Positions 27,746 to 37,452 of a DNA stretch of 64,000 nt are shown one piece after another. The position numbers and the translations under genes are program-made. This DNA comes from Oscillatoria princeps RMCB-10 (GTDB lineage: Bacteria > Cyanobacteriota > Cyanobacteriia > Cyanobacteriales > Oscillatoriaceae), in contig JAHHHT010000013.1 in the NCBI GenBank assembly GCA_019359235.1, positions 1 through 64,000 of the forward strand, given 5' to 3'. Position 1 is the stretch's first letter. Each line of letters starts with the position of its first letter. The notes under the pieces are model-generated. The model did no database searches and was not told where the DNA came from. It was given only the letters and a program-made list of their open reading frames with translations.

Positions 27746-28073
27746 AGTTTTTATTATGCCGCAGGGGGGGTTTGAACCGCGCCTGAGCCAAGGACGCGCC
27801 CGGAACAGCTGTAGGGTGGGTTCCCTAAGAGGGGACCCACCCTGCTGTGCTGGTTGATTATCTTGCGAATCACATCTGGCACCACTTTTTGCAGCTGATG
27901 GGGAGGCTTTCTTGTGATTTTTTTTCAAAGAACTTTTTCCAGGCGCAAGCTGCTAGTCCAACAACCGCACCGGCAGATGCGACAGGGTTCAATCCCGTGC
28001 GTGTCGAGCGTGAAATACATAACTTCTAGGGTATTGTGAAAAAAGCCATCTCTGGATAAAAGACGAAAGTTTA
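27746..28073. other. rsmB-bciB divergent spacer
   Basis: No gene. An inverted repeat TAGGGTGGGTTCC / GGGGACCCACCCTGC at about 27811-27845 belongs to the GTGGGTTCCC palindrome class also present at 29320-29390. The right half, including TTGTGAAAAAAGCC near 28035, should hold the bciB promoter. Confidence 0.5.
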
Positions 28074-29276
28074 ATGACTGCGACTGACTCCCCCAAGCAC
28101 AAGAAAGCCAAAGCCCTCAAACCGGGCAGCCGGCGGCCCGCTAAAGAACTCTGCAGCGAGTGCGGGCTGTGCGATACATATTACGTGCATTATGTCAAGG
28201 AGGCTTGCGCCTTCATCAACCAGCAAATCGCTGAGCTGGAAGAGGAAACCCACGGGCGCAGCCGCAACTTGGACAGTCCCGATGACTTGTACTTTGGCGT
28301 CAGCCAAACGATGATGGCGGCGCGGAAAAAGGAGCCGGTCGAGGGTGCCCAGTGGACGGGGATTGTCAGCACGATTGCGATCGAAATGCTGAATCGCGGG
28401 ATTGTCGAAGGTGTCGTCTGCGTCCAGAATACCAAGGAAGACCGCTTCGGGCCCATGCCGGTGATTGCCCGCACGCCAGAGGAGGTGCTGGCGGCGCGTG
28501 TCAATAAGCCCACGCTGTCGCCTAACCTTTCGGTGCTGGAACTTGTTGAGCAATCGGGGATGAAGCGGCTGCTGGCGATCGGGGTGGGCTGCCAAATTCA
28601 GGCGCTGCGGGCGGTGGAAAAACAGCTGGGTTTGGAAAAGCTCTATGTTTTGGGGACTCCCTGCGTGGATAATGTCACCCGCGCCGGCTTGCAAAAGTTC
28701 CTGGACACTACTAGCCGGTCGCCCTCTACTGTGGTGCATTACGAGTTCATGCAGGATTTTCAGGTTCACTTCAAACACGAAGACGGTTCTGTTGAGAAAG
28801 TGCCTTTCTTTGGGCTGAACACCAAGGAACTGAAAGACGTGTTTGCCCCGTCTTGCATGAGCTGCTTTGATTACGTCAATTCTCTGGCAGATTTGGTGGT
28901 CGGATATATGGGGGCTCCTTTCGGCTGGCAGTGGATTGTGGTGCGCAATGACAGGGGTCAAGAAATGCTGGATTTGGTGATGGAGCAGCTGAACACCCAG
29001 CCGGTGATGTCTGCGGGCGACCGGCGAGGTGCGGTGCAGCAGAGCATTCCAGCCTACGACAAAGGCGTCACGCTCCCCATGTGGGCAGCCAAACTGATGG
29101 GCGTCGTCATTGAAAAAATCGGCCCCAAAGGTCTGGAATACGCTCGATTTTCCATAGATTCCCACTTCACGCGCAATTATTTATATGTGAAGCGGAATCA
29201 CCCGGAGAAGTTAGAGTCGCACGTACCGGAGTACGCCAAGCGGATTGTGGGGCAGTATAAATTGCCTGGCGCTTAG
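28074..29276 (+). CDS. bciB: 3,8-divinyl (proto)chlorophyllide a 8-vinyl reductase BciB (FrhB family)
   Basis: Ferredoxin-dependent enzyme that reduces the 8-vinyl group in chlorophyll synthesis, the type represented by Synechocystis Slr1923. 400 residues. The FrhB/coenzyme F420 hydrogenase beta-subunit-like fold is indicated by iron-sulfur cysteine motifs CSECGLCDTYY near residue 27 and CMSCFDYVNSLADL near residue 262, with further conserved GVGCQIQALR and GTPCVDN segments. The start ATG follows AAGACGAAAGTTTA. It stands alone; chlG in the same pathway lies 7 kb away on the same strand. Confidence 0.93.
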   Translation: MTATDSPKHKKAKALKPGSRRPAKELCSECGLCDTYYVHYVKEACAFINQQIAELEEETHGRSRNLDSPDDLYFGVSQTMMAARKKEPVEGAQWTGIVSTIAIEMLNRGIVEGVVCVQNTKEDRFGPMPVIARTPEEVLAARVNKPTLSPNLSVLELVEQSGMKRLLAIGVGCQIQALRAVEKQLGLEKLYVLGTPCVDNVTRAGLQKFLDTTSRSPSTVVHYEFMQDFQVHFKHEDGSVEKVPFFGLNTKELKDVFAPSCMSCFDYVNSLADLVVGYMGAPFGWQWIVVRNDRGQEMLDLVMEQLNTQPVMSAGDRRGAVQQSIPAYDKGVTLPMWAAKLMGVVIEKIGPKGLEYARFSIDSHFTRNYLYVKRNHPEKLESHVPEYAKRIVGQYKLPGA

Positions 29277-29802
29277 GGCGTGCCGGTTAAGAAATCTCTG
29301 AAACCAACTCGCCAGTGTCAAGAACTTGCCGGTGGGTTCCCGGGGGGAATGTCAATAACTTTCCGGTGGGTTCCCGGGGGGAACCCACCCTACTCTTGAG
29401 CGCACCTAATGCCGGCATGCGCCAATCGCTTTCGGGTGCGGAACGGGGGGGATTTCGGGGGCGGAACGCGCTCTAGATCGCACCCCGCTACTGCGGGTTA
29501 AATTATTTGTCAGTAAGTTGAGTTAAATTAACTTATATTGAGAGCGGTTGAGGAGTCTTAATTAAGAAGAGCTTGCCAAAAGCCCAGCCAGGATCATATT
29601 CTGGAAAATAGAAGGGACAGACTAATCTAAAATCTATAGGACTTGCGCACAACCATGAAAGAAACCGGGTTTCTGGTGTGAGACCCTGCGCTGAAAGTCA
29701 AGGGGCAGGGTAGGAAACCCGGTTTCTCCGTAAGTTCTAATCTAAAATCTAAAATCCCTACCTCCCCCACGGGTGAAAAGTGGAAAAATCCAGAAAGATT
29801 TT
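29277..29802. repeat. Repeat-filled spacer (GTGGGTTCCC and GAAACCGGGTTTC families)
   Basis: No gene. 29325-29393 holds two tandem copies of CCGGTGGGTTCCCGGGGGGAA, the second ending with AACCCACCCTAC. 29655-29729 holds GAAAGAAACCGGGTTTCT, a 35-bp spacer, and the inverted AGGAAACCCGGTTTCTCC. A repeated AATCTAAAATC lies at 29624 and 29740. An AT-rich segment at 29510-29545 may be part of a promoter. Confidence 0.7.
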
Positions 29803-31809
29803 ATGCTAGAATTATTGCCCGGTCTGGGTTCGGCGGTGGAATTGATTGGACAGACCCGCTGGCAGTTGCAGCCAGCCTTTATGCCGCACGGCATGTGCTA
29901 CCTGTGGGAGCCCGGATTGGTGTGGCTGCATGTGGTGTCGGACTCTCTGATTGCGCTGGCGTACTATTCGATTCCGGCGCTGCTGGTTTACTTCGTCAGC
30001 AAGAGGCGGGACGTGCCCTTCCCGTGGATTTTCTGGCTGTTTGGAGGCTTCATCGTTGCCTGCGGCAGCACCCATATCATGGAAGTGTGGACGCTGTGGC
30101 ACCCGGACTACTGGGTGTCCGGGTCCGTCAAAGCCTTTACTGCTGCGGTTTCCCTGTGTGCGGCTTTGGAGCTAGTGCCGCTGATCCCGCAGGCGCTGGC
30201 TCTCCCGAGTCCGGCGCAGCTGGAGGCTGTGAACCGAAACCTGGAAAACCAAATCCTGGAGCGCCAGAAAATCGAGTCGGCGCTGCGGCAATCGGAAGCC
30301 CGCTATCGGGCCATTGTCGAGGATCAAACGGAACTCATCTGTCGCTTTTTGCCCGACGGCACCTTAACCTTCGTCAACGAAGCTTACTGTCGCTACTTCC
30401 AGAAGACACAGGAGGAGCTGCTCGGGCAGCGTTTTATTTTAGTCGTTCTCCAAGAGGATTGGCAACAAGTGCAAAAGCAGCTGAGTGCGCTGAGCCGGGA
30501 AAATCCAGTCACCACAGTCACACACCGGGTTATCCTGCCGGACGGGGAGGTTAGGACACACCAGTGGATCGACCGGGCTATTTTTGACGAGCGAGGGTGC
30601 TTGGTGGAGATCCAGGCGGTGGGGCGGGACATCACAGAACGAGTGCGGGCAGAAGCCGCCCTGCGGGAGAGCGAGGAACGGTTCAGGAGCGCTTTTGAGT
30701 GTGCGCCGATTGGCAAGGCTCTGGTGGGCAAAGACGGGCGCTGGCTGCAAGTCAATCCAGCCGTATGCAAAATCTTTGGCTATTCAGAGTCAGAATTGCT
30801 GGCCACAAACTTCCAAGCCATCACCCATCCAGACGATCTGGAGACTGACCTCAACTGTGTGCGCCAGTTGCTGGCGGGCGAGATTCCCAGCTACCAGATA
30901 GAAAAGCGATACTCCCACAAGCTCGGGCGTGCCGTGCCGGTTTTGCTGAGTGTGTCGCTGGTGCGAGATATGGGCGGCAACCCGCTTTACTTCATTGCCC
31001 AGATGCAAGACATCACCGCCCAAAAGCAGGCGGAAGCGGCATTGAAAGCCTACGCCGCCCAACTGGAGGCGAGCAACCGCGAGCTGCAGGATTTTGCCTA
31101 TGTGGCGTCCCACGACTTGCAAGAACCGCTGCGCAAGATACAGACTTTTGGCGACCGCTTAAAAGCAAAATGCTTTGAAGCCCTGTCCGAACAGGGGCGC
31201 GACTATCTGGAGCGAATGCTCAGTGCCGCCTCCCGCATGCAAACCCTGATCGACGACCTGCTGGCGCTGGCGCGGGTGACCACCCAAGGGCAGCCGTTCG
31301 TTCCGGTTAATCTCACTGCGGTGGTGCGAGAGGTGCTGTCCGATTTGGAAGTGGGTATCGAGCTTGCCGGCGGGCGGGTAGAAACTGAGGAGCTGCCGGA
31401 GATCGAGGCCGACCCGACTCAGATGCGGCAGTTGCTGCAAAATTTAATCGATAATGCTTTAAAGTTCCACCGGCCAGGTGAGGCACCCGCAGTCAAAATC
31501 CGCAGCAGCAAGCGGCTGAAGCCAGAAGCGCAACCGGCTCTTCCCTCTTCGACTGCGGAGGTCTGTCAAATTACAGTTGAAGATAACGGCATTGGTTTTG
31601 ACGAAAAGTATCTGGAGAAAATCTTCCTCCCTTTTGAGCGCCTGCACAGTCGCAGCCATTACTCTGGAACCGGCATCGGACTGGCCCTCTGCCGCAAAAT
31701 AGCCGGTCGCCACGGCGGGAGCATCGCGGCCAACAGTACGCCGGGGCAGGGAGCCACCTTTATCGTCACGCTGCCCTTCAAACAAGCCAAAGGAGAAAAA
31801 CGAGAGTGA
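29803..31809 (+). CDS. Ethylene-receptor-like PAS histidine kinase
   Basis: 668 residues from the ATG at 29803 (an in-frame GTG at 29773 adds ten). The N-terminal three membrane helices match the ethylene-binding domain of plant ETR1 and cyanobacterial SynEtr1. Using ETR1 spacing, D47, Y54, P58, I84, C87 and H91 correspond to Asp25, Tyr32, Pro36, Ile62, Cys65 and His69, so the copper-binding Cys and His are present. Two PAS domains follow (about 160-280 and 285-410), then HisKA with SHDLQEPLRK and an HATPase domain (DNALKF, DNGIGF, GTGIGLALCRK). The stop codon overlaps the next gene by 4 bp (GTGA). Predicted role: ethylene or other hydrophobic-ligand sensing passed to the adjacent receiver; ligand is inference. 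Confidence 0.93.
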   Translation: MLELLPGLGSAVELIGQTRWQLQPAFMPHGMCYLWEPGLVWLHVVSDSLIALAYYSIPALLVYFVSKRRDVPFPWIFWLFGGFIVACGSTHIMEVWTLWHPDYWVSGSVKAFTAAVSLCAALELVPLIPQALALPSPAQLEAVNRNLENQILERQKIESALRQSEARYRAIVEDQTELICRFLPDGTLTFVNEAYCRYFQKTQEELLGQRFILVVLQEDWQQVQKQLSALSRENPVTTVTHRVILPDGEVRTHQWIDRAIFDERGCLVEIQAVGRDITERVRAEAALRESEERFRSAFECAPIGKALVGKDGRWLQVNPAVCKIFGYSESELLATNFQAITHPDDLETDLNCVRQLLAGEIPSYQIEKRYSHKLGRAVPVLLSVSLVRDMGGNPLYFIAQMQDITAQKQAEAALKAYAAQLEASNRELQDFAYVASHDLQEPLRKIQTFGDRLKAKCFEALSEQGRDYLERMLSAASRMQTLIDDLLALARVTTQGQPFVPVNLTAVVREVLSDLEVGIELAGGRVETEELPEIEADPTQMRQLLQNLIDNALKFHRPGEAPAVKIRSSKRLKPEAQPALPSSTAEVCQITVEDNGIGFDEKYLEKIFLPFERLHSRSHYSGTGIGLALCRKIAGRHGGSIAANSTPGQGATFIVTLPFKQAKGEKRE

Positions 31810-32321
31810 ATCCACGGCACAAACCGATCGTAGTCCTGTTAGCTGAGGACGATCCAGACGACCGCCTTTTGCTGAAAGAGGCGCTCTCGGAGAGCCGGTT
31901 GGTGACGCAGCTTGCCTGCGTTGAGGATGGCGAGGAGCTGATGGACTACCTGTACCTTCGCGGCAAGTACGCCCTGCCGGCAGTGTCGCCGCGACCGCAT
32001 CTGATTCTGCTGGATCTGAATATGCCGCGAAAAAACGGGCGAGAGGCGATCTCGGAGATCAAGGCAGATCCGGAGCTGCGGCGGATTCCAATTGTGGTGC
32101 TGACGACATCGAAGGCACCGGAAGACATCAGGCGCTCCTATGATGGGGGGGCCAACTCCTACATCACCAAGCCGGTGACGTTTGAATCTCTCGCCGGCGT
32201 GATGGAGACTATCAGCAGATACTGGTTTGATACTGTCGAGCTGCCACCTTTAGAAGGGGGGGCGGGCGGGGGGCACTCCCAGAACAATGGTGTGGGGGAC
32301 GTATATGGACAGTGGTGTTAG
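31806..32321 (+). CDS. Rcp1-type response regulator
   Basis: 171 residues, single receiver domain plus a short Gly-rich tail. Acidic pocket AEDDPDDRLL, phospho-Asp in LILLDLNMPRKNG, Thr in VLTTSK and Lys in YITKPVTFESL are all present. This is the class paired with cyanobacterial phytochromes and related kinases. The GTG start overlaps the kinase stop by 4 bp, and its own 3' end overlaps the start of the giant kinase by 17 bp, so the three genes form one translationally coupled operon. The tail LEGGAGGGHSQNNG looks like extension by mutation or repeat. Confidence 0.95.
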   Translation: MNPRHKPIVVLLAEDDPDDRLLLKEALSESRLVTQLACVEDGEELMDYLYLRGKYALPAVSPRPHLILLDLNMPRKNGREAISEIKADPELRRIPIVVLTTSKAPEDIRRSYDGGANSYITKPVTFESLAGVMETISRYWFDTVELPPLEGGAGGGHSQNNGVGDVYGQWC

Positions 32322-35300
32322 AGTCCTTTTGGTTGATGACGACGAGGACGATTATGTAATTGCGCGAGACTTGCTGTCTGAAATTGAGGGCGGACGGTTC
32401 TCGCTGGAATGGGCCGACACCTGGGAGACGGCTTTGGAGATGATGCTGCGCTCTGACTACGACCTGTATCTTCTCGACTGGCGTCTGGGTGAGCGCAACG
32501 GTTTGGAACTGTTGCGGGAAGTGCGCAGCTCCAAAGGAGCCGGTGCGCTAGCGCCCGGGAGTTTGGCACCGGCGATTTTCCTGACTGGGCAAAAGGATTT
32601 GGCCGCCGCGGTTGAGGCGATGAAAGCCGGCGCTGCGGATTACTTGGTCAAGGGCCTTCTTGACGCCCCACTGCTGGAGCGTGCGATTCGCTACGCCCTG
32701 GAGCGAGCCGAAACTCTGGCAGCCCTCCAGCAATCGGAAGCTCGCTATCGGGCTATCGTTGAGGATCTTCCGGAGCCGGTCTGCCGGCTCACACCCGACG
32801 GCACCTTGACTTTTGTGAATGAAGCTTACTGTCGCTACTTCGGCAAAGCGCCACAGGAGCTAGTCGGGCAGCGATTTGCGCCGCGAATTCCAGATGAGGA
32901 TAAAGAACTCGCCGCAAAGCACCTCGCTTCCCTGAGTCGAGAGGTGCCGGTGGGGACTGTTGAGCACCGGGTCATCTCGCCCACCGGCTTGACTCGCTGG
33001 CTGCACTGGACTACCCGCGCTATCTTTAACGAGCGCGGCGAGCTGGTTGAGTTTCAGTCCGCCGGTGCGGACATCACGGAGCGCGTAGAGGCGGAATCGC
33101 TGCTGCGCAATGTGGCTCAATTAGTCTCGGCTCTGACGGGAGAGGCTTTCTTTGAGTCACTGGTGCAATACCTGGCTCTGACGCTGGATGCCGACTGCGC
33201 CTTCATTGGTGAGGTGAGCCCGACGCATAGCCAGACGGTCAGGACGACGGCGGTGTGGGCTGGCGGCGCGATTGCGGGTAACTTCGAGTTCGATTTGGCT
33301 GGCACGCCTGGGGAGAATGCTGCCCTTCAACAGCTCTGCTGCTATCCCAGCGGCGCTCAGCAGCTGTTTCCGCGAGATCGCTTGCTGGTTGAGATGGGCG
33401 TAGAAAGCTATATCGGCACTCCTCTGTTTGATTCTGCCGGCTCACTCCGTGGTTTGATGGCCGTGATGGGCAGCAAACCCCTGAAAAATCCAAACACAGC
33501 TGTATCCCTGTTGCAAATTTTCGCCGTTCGCGCCTCAGCCGAAATGGAGCGCCAGCGCTCCGTTGCGGCACTGCAAAAAAGTGAGCGGCAATATCGCACT
33601 CTGGCAGCTAATTTTCCCAATGGGGCGGTGTTTTTGTTTGACCGAAACCTGCGCTACACCCTGGCTGACGGTGCCGGACTTGCAAGTTTAGGGCTTGAAA
33701 AGTCCTCAGTAGAAGGAAAGACTATTGGGGAAGTTTTTGATTTAAAATTGTGTAAAATTAATGAATTAAAGTATCGAGCGGCGCTGGCGGGGATAGCTAC
33801 ATCCTATGAGTTGAAGCATGATGGGCGCATTTATTTTGTGCGGGCAATCCCTATTAAGAGCGAAGGCGGGAAAAGTTTTGACGGCATGGCGGTAATGCAA
33901 GAGATTACCCACCGCGTACAGGCAGAAGAAGCGCTACACCTGCGGGAGCAAGAATTCAAAACTATAGTTGAAAATTCGCCGGATATTATTAGCAGGTTTG
34001 ACAGAGAGCTGCGCTATGTTTACGTCAACGGGGCAGCAGGAGAGGCCACGGGAATGCCGGCGACAGCCTTCACCGGCAAAACCTATCGCGAGCTGGGAAT
34101 GCCGGAAAAACAGGTATCTTACTGGCAAGAAACGCTCAAGAGTGTTTTTGAAACAGGTCGTGAGGCGGCTATCGAGTGGGAGTTCCCAACCCCAAGGGGA
34201 GGCAGATACTATCAATCCCGCATTGTGCCGGAATTTGGGAAAGATGGTTCCGTGGTGTCGGTTCTGAGTATCGCTCGCGACATCACGGATCGCAAACGGG
34301 TGGAAGAGGCGCTGCAGCAGGCGAATGAGGCGCTGGGGACAGCAGTGGAGGAGCGGACGACGGAATTGAGGGAGGCTATTGAACTCCTGCAGAAAGAAAT
34401 TGTTAAGCGCCGGCAGACTGAGGAGTCTTTGCGCCAAAGCGAAGCGTACAATCGAGCTATCCTCAGTGCGCTTCCGGATTTAATGTTTCGCGTGGGCGCG
34501 GATGGCACTTATCTCGATGTGATGCCGGCTAGAGGCATCGAGCCGGCAATCCCCGCTCGCGAGTTCTTGGGGAAAAAAGTGTCTGAGGTGCTGCCAAAAG
34601 AAGTGGCTCGACCGGCTATGCAGAGCATAGAACGAGCACTGTCTGCGGGCGAGCTGCAAGTCTTTGAGTGCCAGCTTGCTGAGAACGGCGAATTGCGCGA
34701 TTTCGAGGCTCGCCTGGTGCCGGTTGCCAGTGCCGAAGTTCTGGTTCTGGTGCGCGACATTAGCGACCGCAAACAGGCGGAAGCAGCACTAGCCGCCAGC
34801 GAGCGCCAGATGCGAGCCATCTTTGACAGCGCCCTCGACGCCATCGTGATTGCCGGTGACGATGGCAAATATGTGGATGCCAACCCGTCCGCCTGTGACC
34901 TGTTTGGCTTGCCCAAGTCAGAACTGATTGGCCGGCATATTTGGGATTTTACCAAATCTGATTACGATTTTGCCGCCGCATGGCAAGCTTTCTTAGCACA
35001 GGAGAAGGTGAAGGCACAGTTCCAGCTCCTGCGTCCGGACGGTGAAATCCGCGAGTTGGAGTTTTCCGCTACTGCCAACTTTCTCCCCAACCGGCATCTC
35101 TCGGTGCTGCGCGACATTACCGAGCGCAAGCGGACTCTGGAAGCGCTGCAAAGACACGCCCAGATGCTGGACTTAGCCAACGACAGCATCTTAATTCGCG
35201 ACCTCAATTATACTATTACTTACTGGAATCAAGGTGCTGAGCGGCTGTATGGCTGGCGGAAGGACGAAGCAATCGGAGCGCACAAACAGGCGCTGCTGTC

Positions 35301-37452
35301 AACTGTATTTCCGGAACCTCTGGAGGAAATTGAAGACAGTCTCCGGCTAACGGGTTCTTGGGAGGGGGAACTCACCGAAATTAAGCGCGATGGCACGCGG
35401 GTGGCGGTGGCTAGCAGCTGGACGCTGCAGCGGGACGAGCGCGGGGAGCCGGTGGCTGTCCTGGAAATCAATAACGACATTACGGAGCGCAAGCTGGCAG
35501 AACTGAAGCTGAGAAAGGCTCTGGAAGAGTTAGAGTTTCAAAAGTTTGCCTTGGATCAGTCTGCCATTGTGGCGATTGCGGACGCCGGTGGGGCGATTGT
35601 CTATGTCAATGATAAGTTTTGCGAAGTTTCTCAATACAGCCGAGAAGAACTGCTGGGTAAAACCCACAGGCTCGTCAATTCGGGGCATCAGCCAAAGGAG
35701 TTCTTTCAGGAACTTTGGTCAGCGATAGCCGGTGGGAGGGTTTGGAAAGGAGAAATCAAAAACAAAGCAAAGGACGGCTCGCATTACTGGACGGATACCA
35801 CTATTGTTCCTTTCCTGGATGAGACAGGGAAGCCGTTCCAATATTTGGCGGTGCGATTTGACATTACCCACCGCAAACAGGCTGAGTCGGCGCTGCGACA
35901 GAGTGAAGCGCGACAAGCTTTCTTGCTGCGCTCAGTGCCGGTGGCTCTCTACAGCGTGCGAGTCGCCCCAAACGGCGCAACTTGGATCAGCGAAAATGTC
36001 GGGCGGATCACCTGCTTCCACACAGACCAGTTTGCCGCCAACCCGCAATTTTGGCGCCAAGGGCTGCATCCCGATGACCGGGAACGGGTGTTGCAGGCGC
36101 GGGACATTTTGTTGGCGTCAGGGGAAAATTCTGTTGAATATCGCTGGGAGTGTGCCGGTGGGGAGTATCGCTGGTTTCTGGATCGGGCTGTTGCTGTCCG
36201 GGATGGTGCCGGTGAGCCGCAGGAGATTATCGGTGTCTGGATCGACATCACGGAGCGCAAGGTTGCTGAGGACTCGCTGCGAGAAAGCGAGGAGCGCTTC
36301 CGCCAGCTGGCGGAAAACATCAATCAAGTCTTCTGGATGCTTTCCCCCCGCAGCAACCAGATGCTCTACGTCAGTCCCGCTTACGAAAAAATCTGGGGCT
36401 ACAGCTGCCAGAGTTTGTACGAGCAGCCTCAATCCTGGCTCTTCGCCACACATCCGGACGACCGGCAGCGCGTGGCAGCTGCTTTTGAGAAACAGATTGC
36501 AGGAGAGCAATACATCAATGAAGAGTACCGGATTGTGCGACCCGATGGGGCGGTTCGCTGGATATGCGATCGCGCCTTTCCGATTCGGAATCAACTGGGA
36601 GAGGTCTACCGGATCGCCGGCATCTCGGAAGACATCACCGAACGCAAGCAGGCGGAAGCCGAAATTCTCAACGCTCTGGCCCGAGAAAAAGACCTCAGCG
36701 AGCTGAAAACTCGCTTTATTTCGATGATTTCCCACGAGTTCCGCACTCCGCTGAGTACGGTACTCTCTTCTGCTGACTTGCTGGAATATTATGTCCAAAA
36801 ATGGCCGGCGGATAAAAATGAGAAAAAACTCGAACACATTCAGCGGATTCAAACCGCTGTCGCCAATCTCACTCAACTGTTAGAAGAAGTTCTGTTTCTC
36901 GGTCGCGCCGAATCCGGCATACTTCCATTCAACCCTGTGCCCTTAGAACTGACGCAGTTCTGCCGGCAATTGCTGGAAGAGATGGCCATCTGTGCGAGCT
37001 ACCAGCACGCTCTCACTTTTGTGAGTCCGAGCGAATCTGTCCGCGCTTGTCTGGATGCAAAATTGCTGCGGCAACTTCTGAGCAATTTGCTCTCGAATGC
37101 TATCAAGTATTCCCCAAAAGGGGGCGCGGTTCGCTTTGAACTCGCTTGTCAGGAGGGTCAGGCAATTTTTGTGATTCAGGATCAGGGCATCGGCATTCCT
37201 CCTGAAGACTTGCCCCGACTGTTTGAGCCTTTCCATCGCGCCAAAAATGTCGGCACTCTCCCGGGTACGGGGCTGGGGCTAGCGATTGTCAAACAGTGTG
37301 TGGATTTGCACGGCGGTCAGGTTAGCGTGAAAAGTGAACTTGCTGCCGGCAGCAGACCGGGATGCACTGTCTTTACCGTGGCGCTGCCTTTGCAGGGGGA
37401 AACCCACCCCCCCAACCCCCCTCCCCGTTCACGGGGAGGGGGGGGAGGATAA
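32305..37452 (+). CDS. Giant REC-PAS-GAF-(PAS)8-histidine kinase
   Basis: 1,715 residues from the ATG at 32305 (an in-frame ATG at 32287 adds six). The N-terminal receiver (DDDEDDY, phospho-Asp in YLLDWRLGERNG, Lys in YLVKG) makes it a possible target of another kinase. Then PAS1, a GAF domain (about 260-420), eight more PAS domains each ended by DIT(E/D)RK-type signatures, and HisKA (ISHEFRTPLSTVLSS) with HATPase (SNAIKYSPKGG, DQGIGIPPEDL, GTGLGLAIVK). No membrane helix is seen, so it is probably cytoplasmic. PAS1 is very similar to the first PAS of the kinase at 29803, indicating domain duplication within the operon. The last about 17 residues (HPPNPPPRSRGGGGG) and the stop derive from a C/G-rich palindrome. 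Confidence 0.94.
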   Translation: MDSGVRVLLVDDDEDDYVIARDLLSEIEGGRFSLEWADTWETALEMMLRSDYDLYLLDWRLGERNGLELLREVRSSKGAGALAPGSLAPAIFLTGQKDLAAAVEAMKAGAADYLVKGLLDAPLLERAIRYALERAETLAALQQSEARYRAIVEDLPEPVCRLTPDGTLTFVNEAYCRYFGKAPQELVGQRFAPRIPDEDKELAAKHLASLSREVPVGTVEHRVISPTGLTRWLHWTTRAIFNERGELVEFQSAGADITERVEAESLLRNVAQLVSALTGEAFFESLVQYLALTLDADCAFIGEVSPTHSQTVRTTAVWAGGAIAGNFEFDLAGTPGENAALQQLCCYPSGAQQLFPRDRLLVEMGVESYIGTPLFDSAGSLRGLMAVMGSKPLKNPNTAVSLLQIFAVRASAEMERQRSVAALQKSERQYRTLAANFPNGAVFLFDRNLRYTLADGAGLASLGLEKSSVEGKTIGEVFDLKLCKINELKYRAALAGIATSYELKHDGRIYFVRAIPIKSEGGKSFDGMAVMQEITHRVQAEEALHLREQEFKTIVENSPDIISRFDRELRYVYVNGAAGEATGMPATAFTGKTYRELGMPEKQVSYWQETLKSVFETGREAAIEWEFPTPRGGRYYQSRIVPEFGKDGSVVSVLSIARDITDRKRVEEALQQANEALGTAVEERTTELREAIELLQKEIVKRRQTEESLRQSEAYNRAILSALPDLMFRVGADGTYLDVMPARGIEPAIPAREFLGKKVSEVLPKEVARPAMQSIERALSAGELQVFECQLAENGELRDFEARLVPVASAEVLVLVRDISDRKQAEAALAASERQMRAIFDSALDAIVIAGDDGKYVDANPSACDLFGLPKSELIGRHIWDFTKSDYDFAAAWQAFLAQEKVKAQFQLLRPDGEIRELEFSATANFLPNRHLSVLRDITERKRTLEALQRHAQMLDLANDSILIRDLNYTITYWNQGAERLYGWRKDEAIGAHKQALLSTVFPEPLEEIEDSLRLTGSWEGELTEIKRDGTRVAVASSWTLQRDERGEPVAVLEINNDITERKLAELKLRKALEELEFQKFALDQSAIVAIADAGGAIVYVNDKFCEVSQYSREELLGKTHRLVNSGHQPKEFFQELWSAIAGGRVWKGEIKNKAKDGSHYWTDTTIVPFLDETGKPFQYLAVRFDITHRKQAESALRQSEARQAFLLRSVPVALYSVRVAPNGATWISENVGRITCFHTDQFAANPQFWRQGLHPDDRERVLQARDILLASGENSVEYRWECAGGEYRWFLDRAVAVRDGAGEPQEIIGVWIDITERKVAEDSLRESEERFRQLAENINQVFWMLSPRSNQMLYVSPAYEKIWGYSCQSLYEQPQSWLFATHPDDRQRVAAAFEKQIAGEQYINEEYRIVRPDGAVRWICDRAFPIRNQLGEVYRIAGISEDITERKQAEAEILNALAREKDLSELKTRFISMISHEFRTPLSTVLSSADLLEYYVQKWPADKNEKKLEHIQRIQTAVANLTQLLEEVLFLGRAESGILPFNPVPLELTQFCRQLLEEMAICASYQHALTFVSPSESVRACLDAKLLRQLLSNLLSNAIKYSPKGGAVRFELACQEGQAIFVIQDQGIGIPPEDLPRLFEPFHRAKNVGTLPGTGLGLAIVKQCVDLHGGQVSVKSELAAGSRPGCTVFTVALPLQGETHPPNPPPRSRGGGGG
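37396..37449. repeat. C/G-rich palindrome forming the 3' end of the giant kinase gene
   Basis: GGGGGAAACCCACCCCCCC-AACCCCCC, then TCCCCGTTCACGGGGA and a G-run. It is read in frame as a Pro/Arg/Gly tail ending at TAA 37450-37452. Same class as the elements in gcvP (5187) and the RppB-like kinase (40920). Confidence 0.75.
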
